The notes: generated by a model not told the origin, from the letters alone. A stretch of DNA of 64,000 nucleotides from Filimonas zeae (GCF_014641615.1 NZ_BMIB01000003.1:1178001-1242000), one strand, 5' to 3'; counted from the first letter of the stretch, positions 15,977 through 24,217 are shown. Numbers and translations: made by a program.

Positions 15977-18199
15977 ATGTTCAGCAGAAAAAGTACGCTT
16001 GCCGCCCTGCTCGCTATTGCGATGCCAGGCGCCTACGCCCAGCAAAAAACGGATGTTCCCGTGTATCTCGACGACAGTCAGCCTATTACCAAAAGAGTAG
16101 CTGACGCCCTCTCCCGCATGACGCTGGAAGAAAAAATAGCCATGATTCATGCACAATCTAAGTTCAGTTCGCCCGGCGTACCCCGCCTGGGAATACCGGA
16201 AAACTGGACAACTGATGGCCCCCACGGCATACGCCCCGAGGTGTTGTGGGATGAATGGTCGCAAGCCGGCTGGACAAACGACAGCTGTATTGCCTTTCCC
16301 GCCCTTACCTGCCTGGCAGCCACCTGGAACAAGGATATGGCCCTGCTGTACGGTACCAGCATTGGTGAGGAAGCCCGTTACCGTAACAAAAACATATTAC
16401 TGGGCCCTGGTGTAAACATGTACCGCACGCCTTTAAACGGCCGCAATTTTGAATACATGGGTGAAGATCCCTTCCTGGCCGGTAAAATGGTGGTGCCTTA
16501 TATTAAAGGTGTACAAAGCAACGGTGTAGCCGCCTGCGTTAAGCACTTTGCGCTTAACAACCAGGAAACCGAGCGCCACGGTGTAAATGTGAATGTAGAT
16601 GACCGCACCTTATACGAAATTTATCTGCCTGCCTTTAAGGCCGCTGTACAGGAAGGACAGGCCTGGGCCATCATGGGCTCTTATAACAAATACAAAGGGG
16701 AGCATTGCTGCCATAACCAATACCTGCTGAACGATATTCTGCGTAAAGAATGGGGGTTTGAAGGCGTGGTAGTAAGTGACTGGGGTGGTGTACACGATAC
16801 CAGACAGGCTATTTTTAATGGACTGGATATGGAATTTGGCTCGTGGACAAACGGTTTAAGCTGGGGTAAAAGCAACGCTTACGATGCGTACTACCTGGCT
16901 AAGCCCTACCAGCACCTGATTCAAACCGGCGAAGTTGGCACCAAAGAGCTGGATGAGAAAGTAAGCCGCATTCTGCGCCTGTCTTTTCTTACTACCATGA
17001 ATAAAAACAGACCTTTCGGCAGCTTTGGCACAGAAGCGCATGCACTGGCAGGCCGCCGCATTGCTACAGAAGGTATTGTACTATTACAAAACAAAAACAA
17101 CGTACTGCCTTTGCAGGTAGGTAGCGTTAAAAAAATAGCGGTTATTGGTGAGAATGCATTGAAAATGATGACAGTAGGCGGTGGCAGCTCATCTCTTAAA
17201 GCCAGATATGAAGTAAGTCCGCTGGATGGCCTGAAGAAGAGAATAGGCACACAGGCAGAGATAGTATTTGCCCGCGGTTACGTAGGCGATGCCAGTGGCA
17301 ACTACAACGGTGTGGTTACCGGGCAGAACCTGGCAGAAAAACGTTCTAAAGCCGAATTGCTGGAGGAAGCCCGCACCGTAGCAAAAAATGCAGACGTAGT
17401 AATTTTTATAGGCGGCTTAAACAAAAGCGATTTTCAGGATAGCGAAGGAAACGACCGCAAAAGTCTGGGCCTGCCTTACGGACAAGATACCGTAATACGC
17501 GAACTGGCCAAAGTAAACAAAAACCTGGTGGTAGTAAATATATCCGGCAACGCCGTAGCAATGCCCTGGGCTAACGAAGTAGCGGGTATTGTACAAGGCT
17601 GGTTTTTGGGCACCGAAACCGGCAATGCACTGGCAGCCGTGTTAACCGGTGATGTTAACCCATCCGGCAAACTGCCTTTCTCCTTCCCTGTTAAATTGGA
17701 AGATGTGGCAGCACACGCCAAAGGCGAATTTCCTGGTACGAAAGAAGAGACTTATAACGAAGGTATTTTTACCGGCTACCGCTGGCACGAAAAGCAGCAG
17801 ATTAAACCCCTGTTTGCTTTTGGATACGGCTTAAGCTATACCACTTTCCAGTACGGCAAAGTAACGGCTGATAAAAAATCAATAACTGCGGCCGACAGCA
17901 TCAGTTTTGCTGTTACCGTTAAAAATACCGGCAAACGCGCTGGCGCAGAAACCGTACAGCTGTACATAAGCGATGTTAAATCGTCTGTACCGCGCCCGGT
18001 TAAAGAATTAAAAGGCTTTGAAAAAATAAGCCTGGAGCCCGGTGAAGAAAAAACAGTACGCTTTACCATTGGCAAAAATGCTTTAAGCTTCTTTGATACT
18101 GCCAAACACGACTGGGTGGCAGAAGCTGGCGAGTTTGAAGCTGTAATTGGTGCTTCTTCCGCAGACGTAAAAAGTAAAGTAGCTTTTACCCTGCAATAG
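15977..18199 (+). CDS. GH3 family beta-glucosidase (or beta-xylosidase), exported
   Basis: 740 residues with a signal peptide (1-21, PGAYA-QQ). The GH3 N-terminal TIM barrel shows TDGPHGIRPE, the conserved KHF (189-191) and nucleophile Asp268 in VVSDWGG. The alpha/beta sandwich follows (EGIVLLQNKNNVLPL, GGNALAAVL-like region), then a C-terminal fibronectin-III-like domain (SISFAVTVKNTGKRAGAETVQLYI). It would remove terminal beta-linked glucose from oligosaccharides in the periplasm. The natural partner in this window is the xyloglucan locus at 31.8-47 kb, but specificity cannot be read from sequence alone. The 157-base upstream region is C/T-rich with only a weak TAGCTTTA at 15944. Confidence 0.93.
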   Translation: MFSRKSTLAALLAIAMPGAYAQQKTDVPVYLDDSQPITKRVADALSRMTLEEKIAMIHAQSKFSSPGVPRLGIPENWTTDGPHGIRPEVLWDEWSQAGWTNDSCIAFPALTCLAATWNKDMALLYGTSIGEEARYRNKNILLGPGVNMYRTPLNGRNFEYMGEDPFLAGKMVVPYIKGVQSNGVAACVKHFALNNQETERHGVNVNVDDRTLYEIYLPAFKAAVQEGQAWAIMGSYNKYKGEHCCHNQYLLNDILRKEWGFEGVVVSDWGGVHDTRQAIFNGLDMEFGSWTNGLSWGKSNAYDAYYLAKPYQHLIQTGEVGTKELDEKVSRILRLSFLTTMNKNRPFGSFGTEAHALAGRRIATEGIVLLQNKNNVLPLQVGSVKKIAVIGENALKMMTVGGGSSSLKARYEVSPLDGLKKRIGTQAEIVFARGYVGDASGNYNGVVTGQNLAEKRSKAELLEEARTVAKNADVVIFIGGLNKSDFQDSEGNDRKSLGLPYGQDTVIRELAKVNKNLVVVNISGNAVAMPWANEVAGIVQGWFLGTETGNALAAVLTGDVNPSGKLPFSFPVKLEDVAAHAKGEFPGTKEETYNEGIFTGYRWHEKQQIKPLFAFGYGLSYTTFQYGKVTADKKSITAADSISFAVTVKNTGKRAGAETVQLYISDVKSSVPRPVKELKGFEKISLEPGEEKTVRFTIGKNALSFFDTAKHDWVAEAGEFEAVIGASSADVKSKVAFTLQ

Positions 18200-18220
18200 A
18201 ATATCCCTGTCAGCTTTAAT

Positions 18221-18260
18221 AAAAGAACCCCGGCGAGTGCGTTGCCGGGGTTTCTTTTTT
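18221..18260 (+). terminator. Intrinsic terminator of the GH3 gene
   Basis: AACCCCGGC (18226-18234) pairs with GCCGGGGTT (18244-18252) and is followed by TCTTTTTT. GC-rich stem with a U tract, 20-30 bases after the GH3 stop. Confidence 0.9.
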
Positions 18261-18375
18261 GTATGCTATTGGTAATTTGAACGCTTTATGTACGAACCGG
18301 TACCGAACCTACACCGAACACGTGCTATACTTTTATCGGTTGTACCCCGGTTTCACAATGTGCAGGGTTCTGGCT

Positions 18376-20037
18376 TTAGCGAAGCGCTTCCTGAACAAAC
18401 TGATTTACCAATACTGCTGGTAAGGCAAATACCGATGTTCTGCCATAACGGGCAATGTTCAGCCCTCTGAAGTGGCCTCCCATATCATACACCGGCCCGC
18501 CACATTGTTCGGGGGTAAGAATGGCATCGTGCATAAACACCTGCTTAAAACCATCCCTGCGGCTGCTTTTACCACCCGGAAACATATCTACCGGGTGAGT
18601 GGCTGCAAAAACAGGACGTTCTGTTAATACCGCTTTACCGGAGTATTCTTTTCCTGCACGCAGATAATCCACTGTAAGTGTATCACCTGGCCAGTAGCGG
18701 CTCATCTGTTCGCCATAAGCGGCTGCACTGTCCAGCGTTAATCCGTTTATACGCTTTACTTCATCACCTTTTTGCAGGTTCATTGCAGCAGCAGGTGAGC
18801 CACCACGTACCAGTGTAACCGTAACAGGCCCTTTACGGTAGGCAACAGAAGCACCAAAGTATCCGGTACTCCATTGTTTAGGCATAGATACTGCCTGGCT
18901 ACCTGTAACGCTGATTACCACTTGGGAATCTGTGCGTGGAGAAACTAAAAAGCCGCCCATATCAGCAACAGCTATGGAATCGTTAGCCGCTACGGCAGAT
19001 GAAAGAGGGTAACCGCCCGGCAAAACAGCATTGCATTGCAGCAACACCAGATCATTCTCCCGGTCGCGTTTTATTACATTCAGCAACACCGATTTCCGGT
19101 TGTATTGCAATACCGGCTTATCCGCTACCATGGAGCTTTTGCTTATTATATAAGACTTGCCTTTTATCTTCAGCAACATGCCATACACACTGCGTGTGGC
19201 GGTATCAATAGTACTGGTAATATTATGGCAGTAGCCACCGGTAATGCCCCAGATAGCATGTGCCTGGCTTGCCACCTGCTGCTGGCTGGCCCAGGTGGTG
19301 GTAGCCTTACCACCTTTGTAAGTAGTATCAGAAACGGTGGCTGGCCACTCCCGGAAGTACTCCCCGGTTTGCAGTGCCTGCCAGTATTTCCGGTACCAGT
19401 TTACCGGAATTTCCATATTCCAGTCTTCCGCAGGCAATATAGCAGTATGCAACCCTATTACATTACCCTCGCAATCAAACAACGGGCCTCCACTATCGCC
19501 CGGCTCCATAATGGCAGAAGTTCTGATAAACCCCAGTTCAGTTGCCGTTTCCAGCACCCTTCCAAAACGCACCATGGGTTTCGGCTGGTTTAACGATTCC
19601 GGCCAGGCAATGCTTACACACGGATCGCCCGTATGCAGGGCAGCGCTCTGCCCCATAGGCGCAAACGCCCAGGTACCAGGCGTAACCATTTTCATCATAG
19701 CCACATCCGGCAAACGCGTATCATCCTGAAACACAATTTTACCCAGCGCTACGGCAATGGCTTCGCTACCATTGGCAAACGTAACCTTATAGGTTTTGCC
19801 GGGGTCGGTAATATGGGCAGCAGTAAGAATATGCCCTTCTGCGGTAACAATTACGCCACTGCCTACGCCACGGGCTTCGTGGGTAAGCGTATCGTACCAT
19901 TGCAGCTTTACACACGCAGGGGTTACTTTTTGTACAGTCTGCTGCACCGCCTTTTGCAGTTGCGGCGCTGTTTGAGCGCTGCAAAGCGGTGCCAGTGCGG
20001 TAAACACCGGCAGCAGAAAAGAATATTTTACAGGCAT
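18376..20037 (-). CDS. Secreted trypsin-like protease with a degenerate second protease domain and PDZ
   Basis: 553 residues with a signal peptide (1-21). The first domain (about 25-225) is an S1C/HtrA-like trypsin fold with an intact triad: His75 (LTAAH), Asp111 (LPDVAMMK) and Ser182 (EPGDSGGP). A second trypsin-like region starts near 283 (SVYGMLLKIKGKSYIISKSS). It keeps an Asp at 329 (RENDLVLLQ) but lacks the His, and its nucleophile position reads PEQCGGPVYD with Cys512. A PDZ domain (about 393-470, GGSPAAAMNLQKGDEVKRINGL) sits inside this second region. It acts in the periplasm or outside. The gene is 9 bases downstream of the TlpA-like gene in one operon. Confidence 0.85.
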   Translation of the reverse strand: MPVKYSFLLPVFTALAPLCSAQTAPQLQKAVQQTVQKVTPACVKLQWYDTLTHEARGVGSGVIVTAEGHILTAAHITDPGKTYKVTFANGSEAIAVALGKIVFQDDTRLPDVAMMKMVTPGTWAFAPMGQSAALHTGDPCVSIAWPESLNQPKPMVRFGRVLETATELGFIRTSAIMEPGDSGGPLFDCEGNVIGLHTAILPAEDWNMEIPVNWYRKYWQALQTGEYFREWPATVSDTTYKGGKATTTWASQQQVASQAHAIWGITGGYCHNITSTIDTATRSVYGMLLKIKGKSYIISKSSMVADKPVLQYNRKSVLLNVIKRDRENDLVLLQCNAVLPGGYPLSSAVAANDSIAVADMGGFLVSPRTDSQVVISVTGSQAVSMPKQWSTGYFGASVAYRKGPVTVTLVRGGSPAAAMNLQKGDEVKRINGLTLDSAAAYGEQMSRYWPGDTLTVDYLRAGKEYSGKAVLTERPVFAATHPVDMFPGGKSSRRDGFKQVFMHDAILTPEQCGGPVYDMGGHFRGLNIARYGRTSVFALPAVLVNQFVQEALR

Positions 20038-20046
20038 GTGTGGCTG

Positions 20047-21189
20047 TTATTTGTTGGCAAATATTTCAGCCAGTTTTGCATTTAGTTTCTCGCCTCTTAC
20101 ATCGGTAGCAATAATATTGCCTTCGGTATCTATCAGGTAACAGGCAGGTACGCCTCTTACACCGTATAAACGGCCTACTTCATTATTCCAGCCTTTCAGG
20201 TCAGATACATGCAACCAGGGCAAACCATCTTTTTCAATGGCCTGTAACCAGGGCTTTTTATCACTATCCAGCGATACGCTCAGTATTTCAAAACCTTTGT
20301 CTTTATACAGCTTATACTGCTTTAGCATGTTCGGGTTTTCTGCACGGCAGGGGCTGCACCAGCTGGCCCAGAAATCCAGCAGCACCACCTTCCCTTTCAG
20401 AGAACTCAGCGCCAGAGGATTACCGTTTATATCGTTTTGAGTAAATGTGGGGGCAGGTTTGCCGGTAGCTACCAAACGTACAGATGCTATACGCTGTGCC
20501 ATGGCTTTACCATTGTCCAGATTTTTAAGGTCGTCAGACAAGGCATTGAACAACGGCTCAATTACTGCTACATCCATTTTATAACCCGCAGCATCTACCA
20601 GTGCCTCCAGCGCAAAGTAAGAGGTAGGATGCGCCTTTGCAAATGCCAGTTGATTCTCCGCGTGTGTGCGGCGTGCCTCTTCCATATCCTTATTCAACGC
20701 CTCTATAAAGGCCGGATCTTTTTTATCTTCCGGTGAGGCTTCTTTGTATATCGCATTATGCTTGCGGATCATCTCTATAAAAGAACCGCCAATCTCTTTA
20801 TTATAGGCTACAAACGCATCATATACCTTGGAACCCGTTACTTTGGCGTTGATGATGGAGTCGGCAGAAGTAAACTGCATGTTCTCCTGGCCAAAATCGA
20901 AGTACACCACATCGGCATCGGGGCTGTAAATTGAAAACGGCTTGCCTTTGCCTTCATGGTCCAGCGACATACGGGAAGATACAATACCGGCAACGGTGCC
21001 TTTTATGGTAAACACACCGTTTACTACATCGGCAGAATCTTCCTTGCCCTGGCCATTGTCCATATAGTCAATGTACACTTTACAGGGCTTACCCAGGTTT
21101 CCTATTTTACCGGTAATACTAAAGGGGGCAGATTGCGCACCGGCTACGGCGGGTGCTAAAGCAATCAACGCCAGCAAATTCCATTTCAT
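20047..21189 (-). CDS. TlpA/ResA-like thioredoxin with N-terminal DUF4369-type domain
   Basis: 380 residues: signal peptide (1-18), an N-terminal beta-rich DUF4369-like domain (about 22-115), a helical linker (120-235) and a C-terminal AhpC-TSA/TlpA thioredoxin domain with WCSPC (Cys278 and Cys281), followed by the cis-Pro motif GVPACYLID. It is a periplasmic thiol-disulfide oxidoreductase, probably reducing or quality-controlling exported proteins. First gene of an operon with the two-domain protease. A 16-base inverted repeat lies immediately before the start codon. Confidence 0.9.
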   Translation of the reverse strand: MKWNLLALIALAPAVAGAQSAPFSITGKIGNLGKPCKVYIDYMDNGQGKEDSADVVNGVFTIKGTVAGIVSSRMSLDHEGKGKPFSIYSPDADVVYFDFGQENMQFTSADSIINAKVTGSKVYDAFVAYNKEIGGSFIEMIRKHNAIYKEASPEDKKDPAFIEALNKDMEEARRTHAENQLAFAKAHPTSYFALEALVDAAGYKMDVAVIEPLFNALSDDLKNLDNGKAMAQRIASVRLVATGKPAPTFTQNDINGNPLALSSLKGKVVLLDFWASWCSPCRAENPNMLKQYKLYKDKGFEILSVSLDSDKKPWLQAIEKDGLPWLHVSDLKGWNNEVGRLYGVRGVPACYLIDTEGNIIATDVRGEKLNAKLAEIFANK

Positions 21190-21193
21190 GATA

Positions 21194-21247
21194 TTGGTTT
21201 TTCGGGTTTATACCGGCTATGAAATTGGGAAAAACCCGACAAACCAA
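21194..21247 (-). repeat. 16-base inverted repeat in the leader of the tlpA-protease operon
   Basis: On the minus strand TTGGTTTGTCGGGTTT (21247-21232) is followed after 22 bases by AAACCCGAAAAACCAA (21209-21194). 15 of 16 positions pair. The downstream arm ends 4 bases before the ATG at 21189. It could be an mRNA hairpin covering the translation start or a DNA operator. There is no U tract, so it is not a terminator. Confidence 0.6.
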
Positions 21248-21340
21248 TTGTTAATGAACTTTAAATAGCGGTTTTCATCTATTTCTGCTGCCGGGGCAAA
21301 AGTGGCCCGGCCAAACAGACTGAATAGTAAAATTGTCCCG

Positions 21341-21889
21341 CTATTCCTTATCATGCCGTGTCCACACCAGTGCTTCTGTATCATACCCCACTACCTTTGC
21401 TTTTGCCAGATAATCCGCTTTCACCGCTTGGGGCATGTCTTTTTCGCGGGATAACAGCCACATGTATTTCAGGTTATCGCCCATAACCAGCGCGTACTTG
21501 TATTCAGGATCTATGGCTATTACATTATAACCGGAGTAAAACGGCCCGAAGAACGATACCTTCAAACGCCCAACATTTTTACCCTTTACAAACTTCGCCT
21601 TGCCTATGCTTTGCTTCCAGTCGTTTTTAGTAGTATCAAATCCCCGGTTATCAACCCGTATACTGCCGTTTTCATTCAGGGTATAGGTGGCGGTAACATT
21701 GGTAAGATTGCGCTCATACTTAAAATCCAGCCGGGCTATCTCATACCACTTACCCAGATACTTTTCACTATCAAAAGGCGATACTGCTGCTGCACCTTCC
21801 GGTATAGACACACAGGAGGTAGCACCCAGCACTATCAATGCTCCCACACCTACCGCAGCAGCTATAGCTACTTTGTTTGCATTTTTCAT
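21341..21889 (-). CDS. Bacterial lipocalin (Blc-like) lipoprotein
   Basis: 182 residues from MKNANKVAIA; an in-frame Met 10 codons upstream is less likely. A hydrophobic signal ends at a lipobox-like ATSC, with the lipidated Cys near residue 26. The lipocalin signature GxW is present (YLGKWYEIARLDFKYERNL), followed by strands NVTATYTLNENGSIRVDN and the conserved FFGPFYSGYNVIAIDPEYKYALVMG, and ends LVWTRHDKE. Blc lipocalins are membrane-anchored carriers of lipids or fatty acids, often induced in envelope stress. The gene is divergent from an AraC regulator over a region holding nested dyads. Confidence 0.92.
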   Translation of the reverse strand: MKNANKVAIAAAVGVGALIVLGATSCVSIPEGAAAVSPFDSEKYLGKWYEIARLDFKYERNLTNVTATYTLNENGSIRVDNRGFDTTKNDWKQSIGKAKFVKGKNVGRLKVSFFGPFYSGYNVIAIDPEYKYALVMGDNLKYMWLLSREKDMPQAVKADYLAKAKVVGYDTEALVWTRHDKE

Positions 21890-21913
21890 AAGTTTCGTGT
21901 TTAGCTGTAAGCA

Positions 21914-21951
21914 TTTCAAAAGCTATGCCTGATAGCTACGTAATTTTGAAA
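21914..21951. promoter_or_regulatory. Nested dyads between lipocalin and AraC gene
   Basis: TTTCAAAA (21914-21921) and TTTTGAAA (21944-21951) form a perfect 8-base inverted repeat. Inside it AGCTAT (21921-21926) and ATAGCT (21932-21937) form a perfect 6-base dyad with a 5-base spacer. The outer right arm overlaps the -7 element of the AraC gene. Likely an operator region for one or both divergent genes. Confidence 0.45.
21941..21948 (+). promoter_or_regulatory. -7 element of the AraC-family gene
   Basis: TAATTTTG matches TAnnTTTG exactly and lies 20 bases before the ATG at 21968. No TTG -33 is visible at the expected distance, which is compatible with an activator-dependent or autoregulated promoter. 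Confidence 0.5.
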
Positions 21952-21967
21952 CAAAAACAACCATAAC

Positions 21968-22891
21968 ATGCAGCAGCAGGAAACCATTCCGTTTTACAGT
22001 ACCCCCGCTTTTATATCGGAGTTCATTCCCGCTGCTGAAATGAACCCCTTCCTAAAACCCGGCTATGCCGATTTTATGATTATGCGGATTGAGGATATGT
22101 ACCGGCATGTACACCGGGCAGTACCCCCCACCCGCTCTTCTACCCATATTCTGTTATATTTTACAGAAGGACGGGCCGATATGCAGGTAAACAATCAGCA
22201 CTACACCCTGCTGTCCGGCCAGATGCTTACCATAGCTGCGGGGCAGGTAATTGCCTTTGATGCCTGGCACCGGGATATTTACAACAAAGGATACATCTGC
22301 ATATTCAGCAACCAGTTTTTTGCCGGGCTGCTGGCACAGACCGATCTGCAACAGCAGCTGGACTTTCTGCGTATATACAGCTCCCCTTTTGTTGATATAC
22401 CCACCACCCGCCAGCCCGATCTGGAACATTTGTTTAGCCGCCTTAACACAGCCTACCAGCAGCAGGGTCTGCAACAGCAATCTCTTTTACAGGCATACCT
22501 GCTTACAGCCTTACTGGAAATAAAAACAGTTTACCCGCCGCATGCCGCCTTAGGGCAAACGGCTGCTGCCCATATTACCCGGCAGTTTCTGGAAAAGCTA
22601 TCCAAACAAATACGTCAGGAGCACCGTGTGGCAGAATACGCAGCCATGCTGCACATATCTCCCAACCACCTGAACAAAGCGGTGAAAGCAGTAACAGGCA
22701 AGTCTTCTGCCGCATGGATAGATGATACACTGATACTGGAAGCCCAGATACTGCTTAGCCAGACACAGGCGGGCGTGGCACAGGTAGCAGCTGCCATAGG
22801 TATATGGGATGCTTCTTATTTTACCCGGCTGTTTAAAAAGAAAACCGGCCTTACGCCGGGCGCCTACCGGAAGAAGATTGAAATATCCTGA
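21968..22891 (+). CDS. AraC-family transcriptional regulator
   Basis: 307 residues. The N-terminal region (1 to about 175) resembles a cupin-type sensing domain (HILLYFTEGRADMQVNNQHYTLLSGQMLTIAAGQ). The C-terminal 100 residues carry the two helix-turn-helix motifs of AraC/XylS (VAEYAAMLHISPNHLNKAVKAVTGKSSAAWI, then VAQVAAAIGIWDASYFTRLFKKKTGLTPGAYRKK). The effector is unknown. It is divergent from the lipocalin and upstream of the membrane/rhodanese operon, so either could be its target. Confidence 0.93.
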   Translation: MQQQETIPFYSTPAFISEFIPAAEMNPFLKPGYADFMIMRIEDMYRHVHRAVPPTRSSTHILLYFTEGRADMQVNNQHYTLLSGQMLTIAAGQVIAFDAWHRDIYNKGYICIFSNQFFAGLLAQTDLQQQLDFLRIYSSPFVDIPTTRQPDLEHLFSRLNTAYQQQGLQQQSLLQAYLLTALLEIKTVYPPHAALGQTAAAHITRQFLEKLSKQIRQEHRVAEYAAMLHISPNHLNKAVKAVTGKSSAAWIDDTLILEAQILLSQTQAGVAQVAAAIGIWDASYFTRLFKKKTGLTPGAYRKKIEIS

Positions 22892-22965
22892 TAATGGATT
22901 TCTATGTGCTACCCGTTTGAAGCAGCGTGTACGAGCTTTGCACCTGTAATCAAAACACATGGTTC

Positions 22966-23436
22966 ATGCAATTCTCCGGGTTTATTTTTCTGCTCTACGC
23001 ACATTCTCTTTTTCGATGGCTGGTAGTAGTAAGTCTGGTATATACCCTTTACCGGGCTGCCCGCGGGTGTTATATGCAAACAGCTTTCAGTAAAACAGAC
23101 AATACCGCCCGGCACCTCACTGCTACTATTGTACACATACAGTTTATGCTGGGCATGGTGCTATACTTTCAAAGCCCCGTAACCGCTTACTTCCGGCAAC
23201 ATACTTCCTCCGCTGTGCATCAGCCGGATTTTCTGTTCTTTGGGCTGATACATGCGCTGTTAATGCTGGCCGCTGTAGTGGTGGTTACCTTTGGCTCTGC
23301 GCTTGCTAAACGCCAGGCTGCTGATGCGCATAAGCATAAAACCCTGCTTACCTGGTACCTGATAGCTTTTGTTGTTGTGGTTATAGCAATCCCCTGGCCT
23401 TTTTCACCATTGGCACACAGACCTCTTATCCGATAA
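22966..23436 (+). CDS. Four-helix membrane protein, cytochrome b-like hypothetical
   Basis: 156 residues from MQFSGFIFLLYAHSLFRW. A GTG start 13 codons upstream is possible but adds a polar stretch. Four transmembrane helices are visible, starting near residues 4, 52, 91 and 125, the last ending IPWPF. Histidines placed in or beside helices (YAHSLFRW, TIVHIQFML, GLIHALLML) recall a family in Bacteroidota often labelled cytochrome B-like, but haem binding is not established. First gene of a tight operon with the DUF3817 (3-base gap) and rhodanese (6-base gap) genes. Confidence 0.7.
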   Translation: MQFSGFIFLLYAHSLFRWLVVVSLVYTLYRAARGCYMQTAFSKTDNTARHLTATIVHIQFMLGMVLYFQSPVTAYFRQHTSSAVHQPDFLFFGLIHALLMLAAVVVVTFGSALAKRQAADAHKHKTLLTWYLIAFVVVVIAIPWPFSPLAHRPLIR

Positions 23437-23439
23437 TAT

Positions 23440-23748
23440 ATGAAACATTATCTCACTTCATCACTCGGTCGCCTCCGGCTGCTATCTTATGCAGAAGGCA
23501 CTTCGTTATTACTGCTGGCAGGCATAGCAGTTCCTTTAAAACATTTTGGCAACACCCCCTTAGCGGTACAACTGCTGGGGCCGGTGCATGGTGCCTTGTT
23601 TGTATTGTTTGTAATCAATGCCATTGGCGTAGGCATAGAAAGACAATGGCAGTTTACAGGCTTTACCGGTAAACTGCTGCTGGCTTGCTTTATACCCTTT
23701 GGTACTTTTTATATGGACAAACGTTATTTAAGCAAACTACCCCTGTAA
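23440..23748 (+). CDS. DUF3817 family integral membrane protein
   Basis: 102 residues. The sequence matches DUF3817: LRLLSYAEGTSLLLLAGIAVPLKH, then LLGPVHGALFVLFVINA and a C-terminal helix ending in a short basic tail. Three membrane helices. The function of this family is unknown. Members often sit beside small membrane or redox genes. Middle gene of the three-gene operon. Confidence 0.88.
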   Translation: MKHYLTSSLGRLRLLSYAEGTSLLLLAGIAVPLKHFGNTPLAVQLLGPVHGALFVLFVINAIGVGIERQWQFTGFTGKLLLACFIPFGTFYMDKRYLSKLPL

Positions 23749-23754
23749 CTACAC

Positions 23755-24120
23755 ATGAAAACCATACTTATTATTGCCGTTTTACTGGTACTGACCTATG
23801 CAGCCATTACGGCCTGGAGTAAACACAAAGTATCGGCCAGTCTGCCGCAACTGGTAGCAAACGGAGCCATTATACTGGATGTACGAACAGAAAAGGAATT
23901 TTCCGGAGCACACATTCCCGGCGCGGTAAACATATCGCTGGGCCGCATACGGGAAGACTACCGGTTACTGGACAGCAGCAAAACCTATATCACCTGCTGC
24001 TCCCACGGTTTACGCAGCGTAAAAGTGGCGGATATTCTGAAAGAAAAGGGCTTTAAGCACGTATTCAATGGTGGCGCGTGGACAGATTTACAGGAGGCGC
24101 TTTCTGTAAAACAGCATTAG
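23755..24120 (+). CDS. Membrane-anchored rhodanese-like sulfurtransferase
   Basis: 121 residues: an N-terminal membrane anchor (residues 3-20) and a single rhodanese domain with LDVRTEKEFSGAHIPGAVNI and the active-site loop CSHGLRS (catalytic Cys82, preceded by another Cys81). Single-domain rhodaneses carry persulfide sulfur. The anchor places the domain outside the cytoplasm or at the inner membrane. Last gene of the operon with the two membrane proteins, suggesting a small membrane-associated sulfur or redox module. Confidence 0.9.
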   Translation: MKTILIIAVLLVLTYAAITAWSKHKVSASLPQLVANGAIILDVRTEKEFSGAHIPGAVNISLGRIREDYRLLDSSKTYITCCSHGLRSVKVADILKEKGFKHVFNGGAWTDLQEALSVKQH

Positions 24121-24130
24121 CACTTCAGAG

Positions 24131-24164
24131 TGAGCCGTATAGACAAGTAATTTGAGCCGTAAAG
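24131..24164 (+). promoter_or_regulatory. Direct repeats upstream of the aldo-keto reductase (AraC-type operator candidate)
   Basis: TGAGCCGTA occurs at 24131-24139 and again at 24153-24161, identical over 9 bases and 12 of 13 when extended (TGAGCCGTAwAGA). The start-to-start distance is 22 bases, two helical turns. The second copy ends just before the expected -33 position of a weak promoter (GACCTTTG at 24191-24198). This geometry fits an AraC-family activator site. Confidence 0.5.
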
Positions 24165-24217
24165 AACATGGTGCCTGCACTGGTACCAACGACCTTTGTT
24201 ATCATAAAACAGCAGTT

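Noticed and set aside
23755..24120. Rhodanese as inactive because of the double Cys
   Set aside because: The second Cys aligns with the catalytic position and the G-x-R-S loop is intact, so activity is expected.
24191..24198. GACCTTTG as a full promoter for the aldo-keto reductase
   Set aside because: One mismatch at a key position and no -33 element, so it is mentioned only as a possible activator-dependent -7 and not listed as a promoter.
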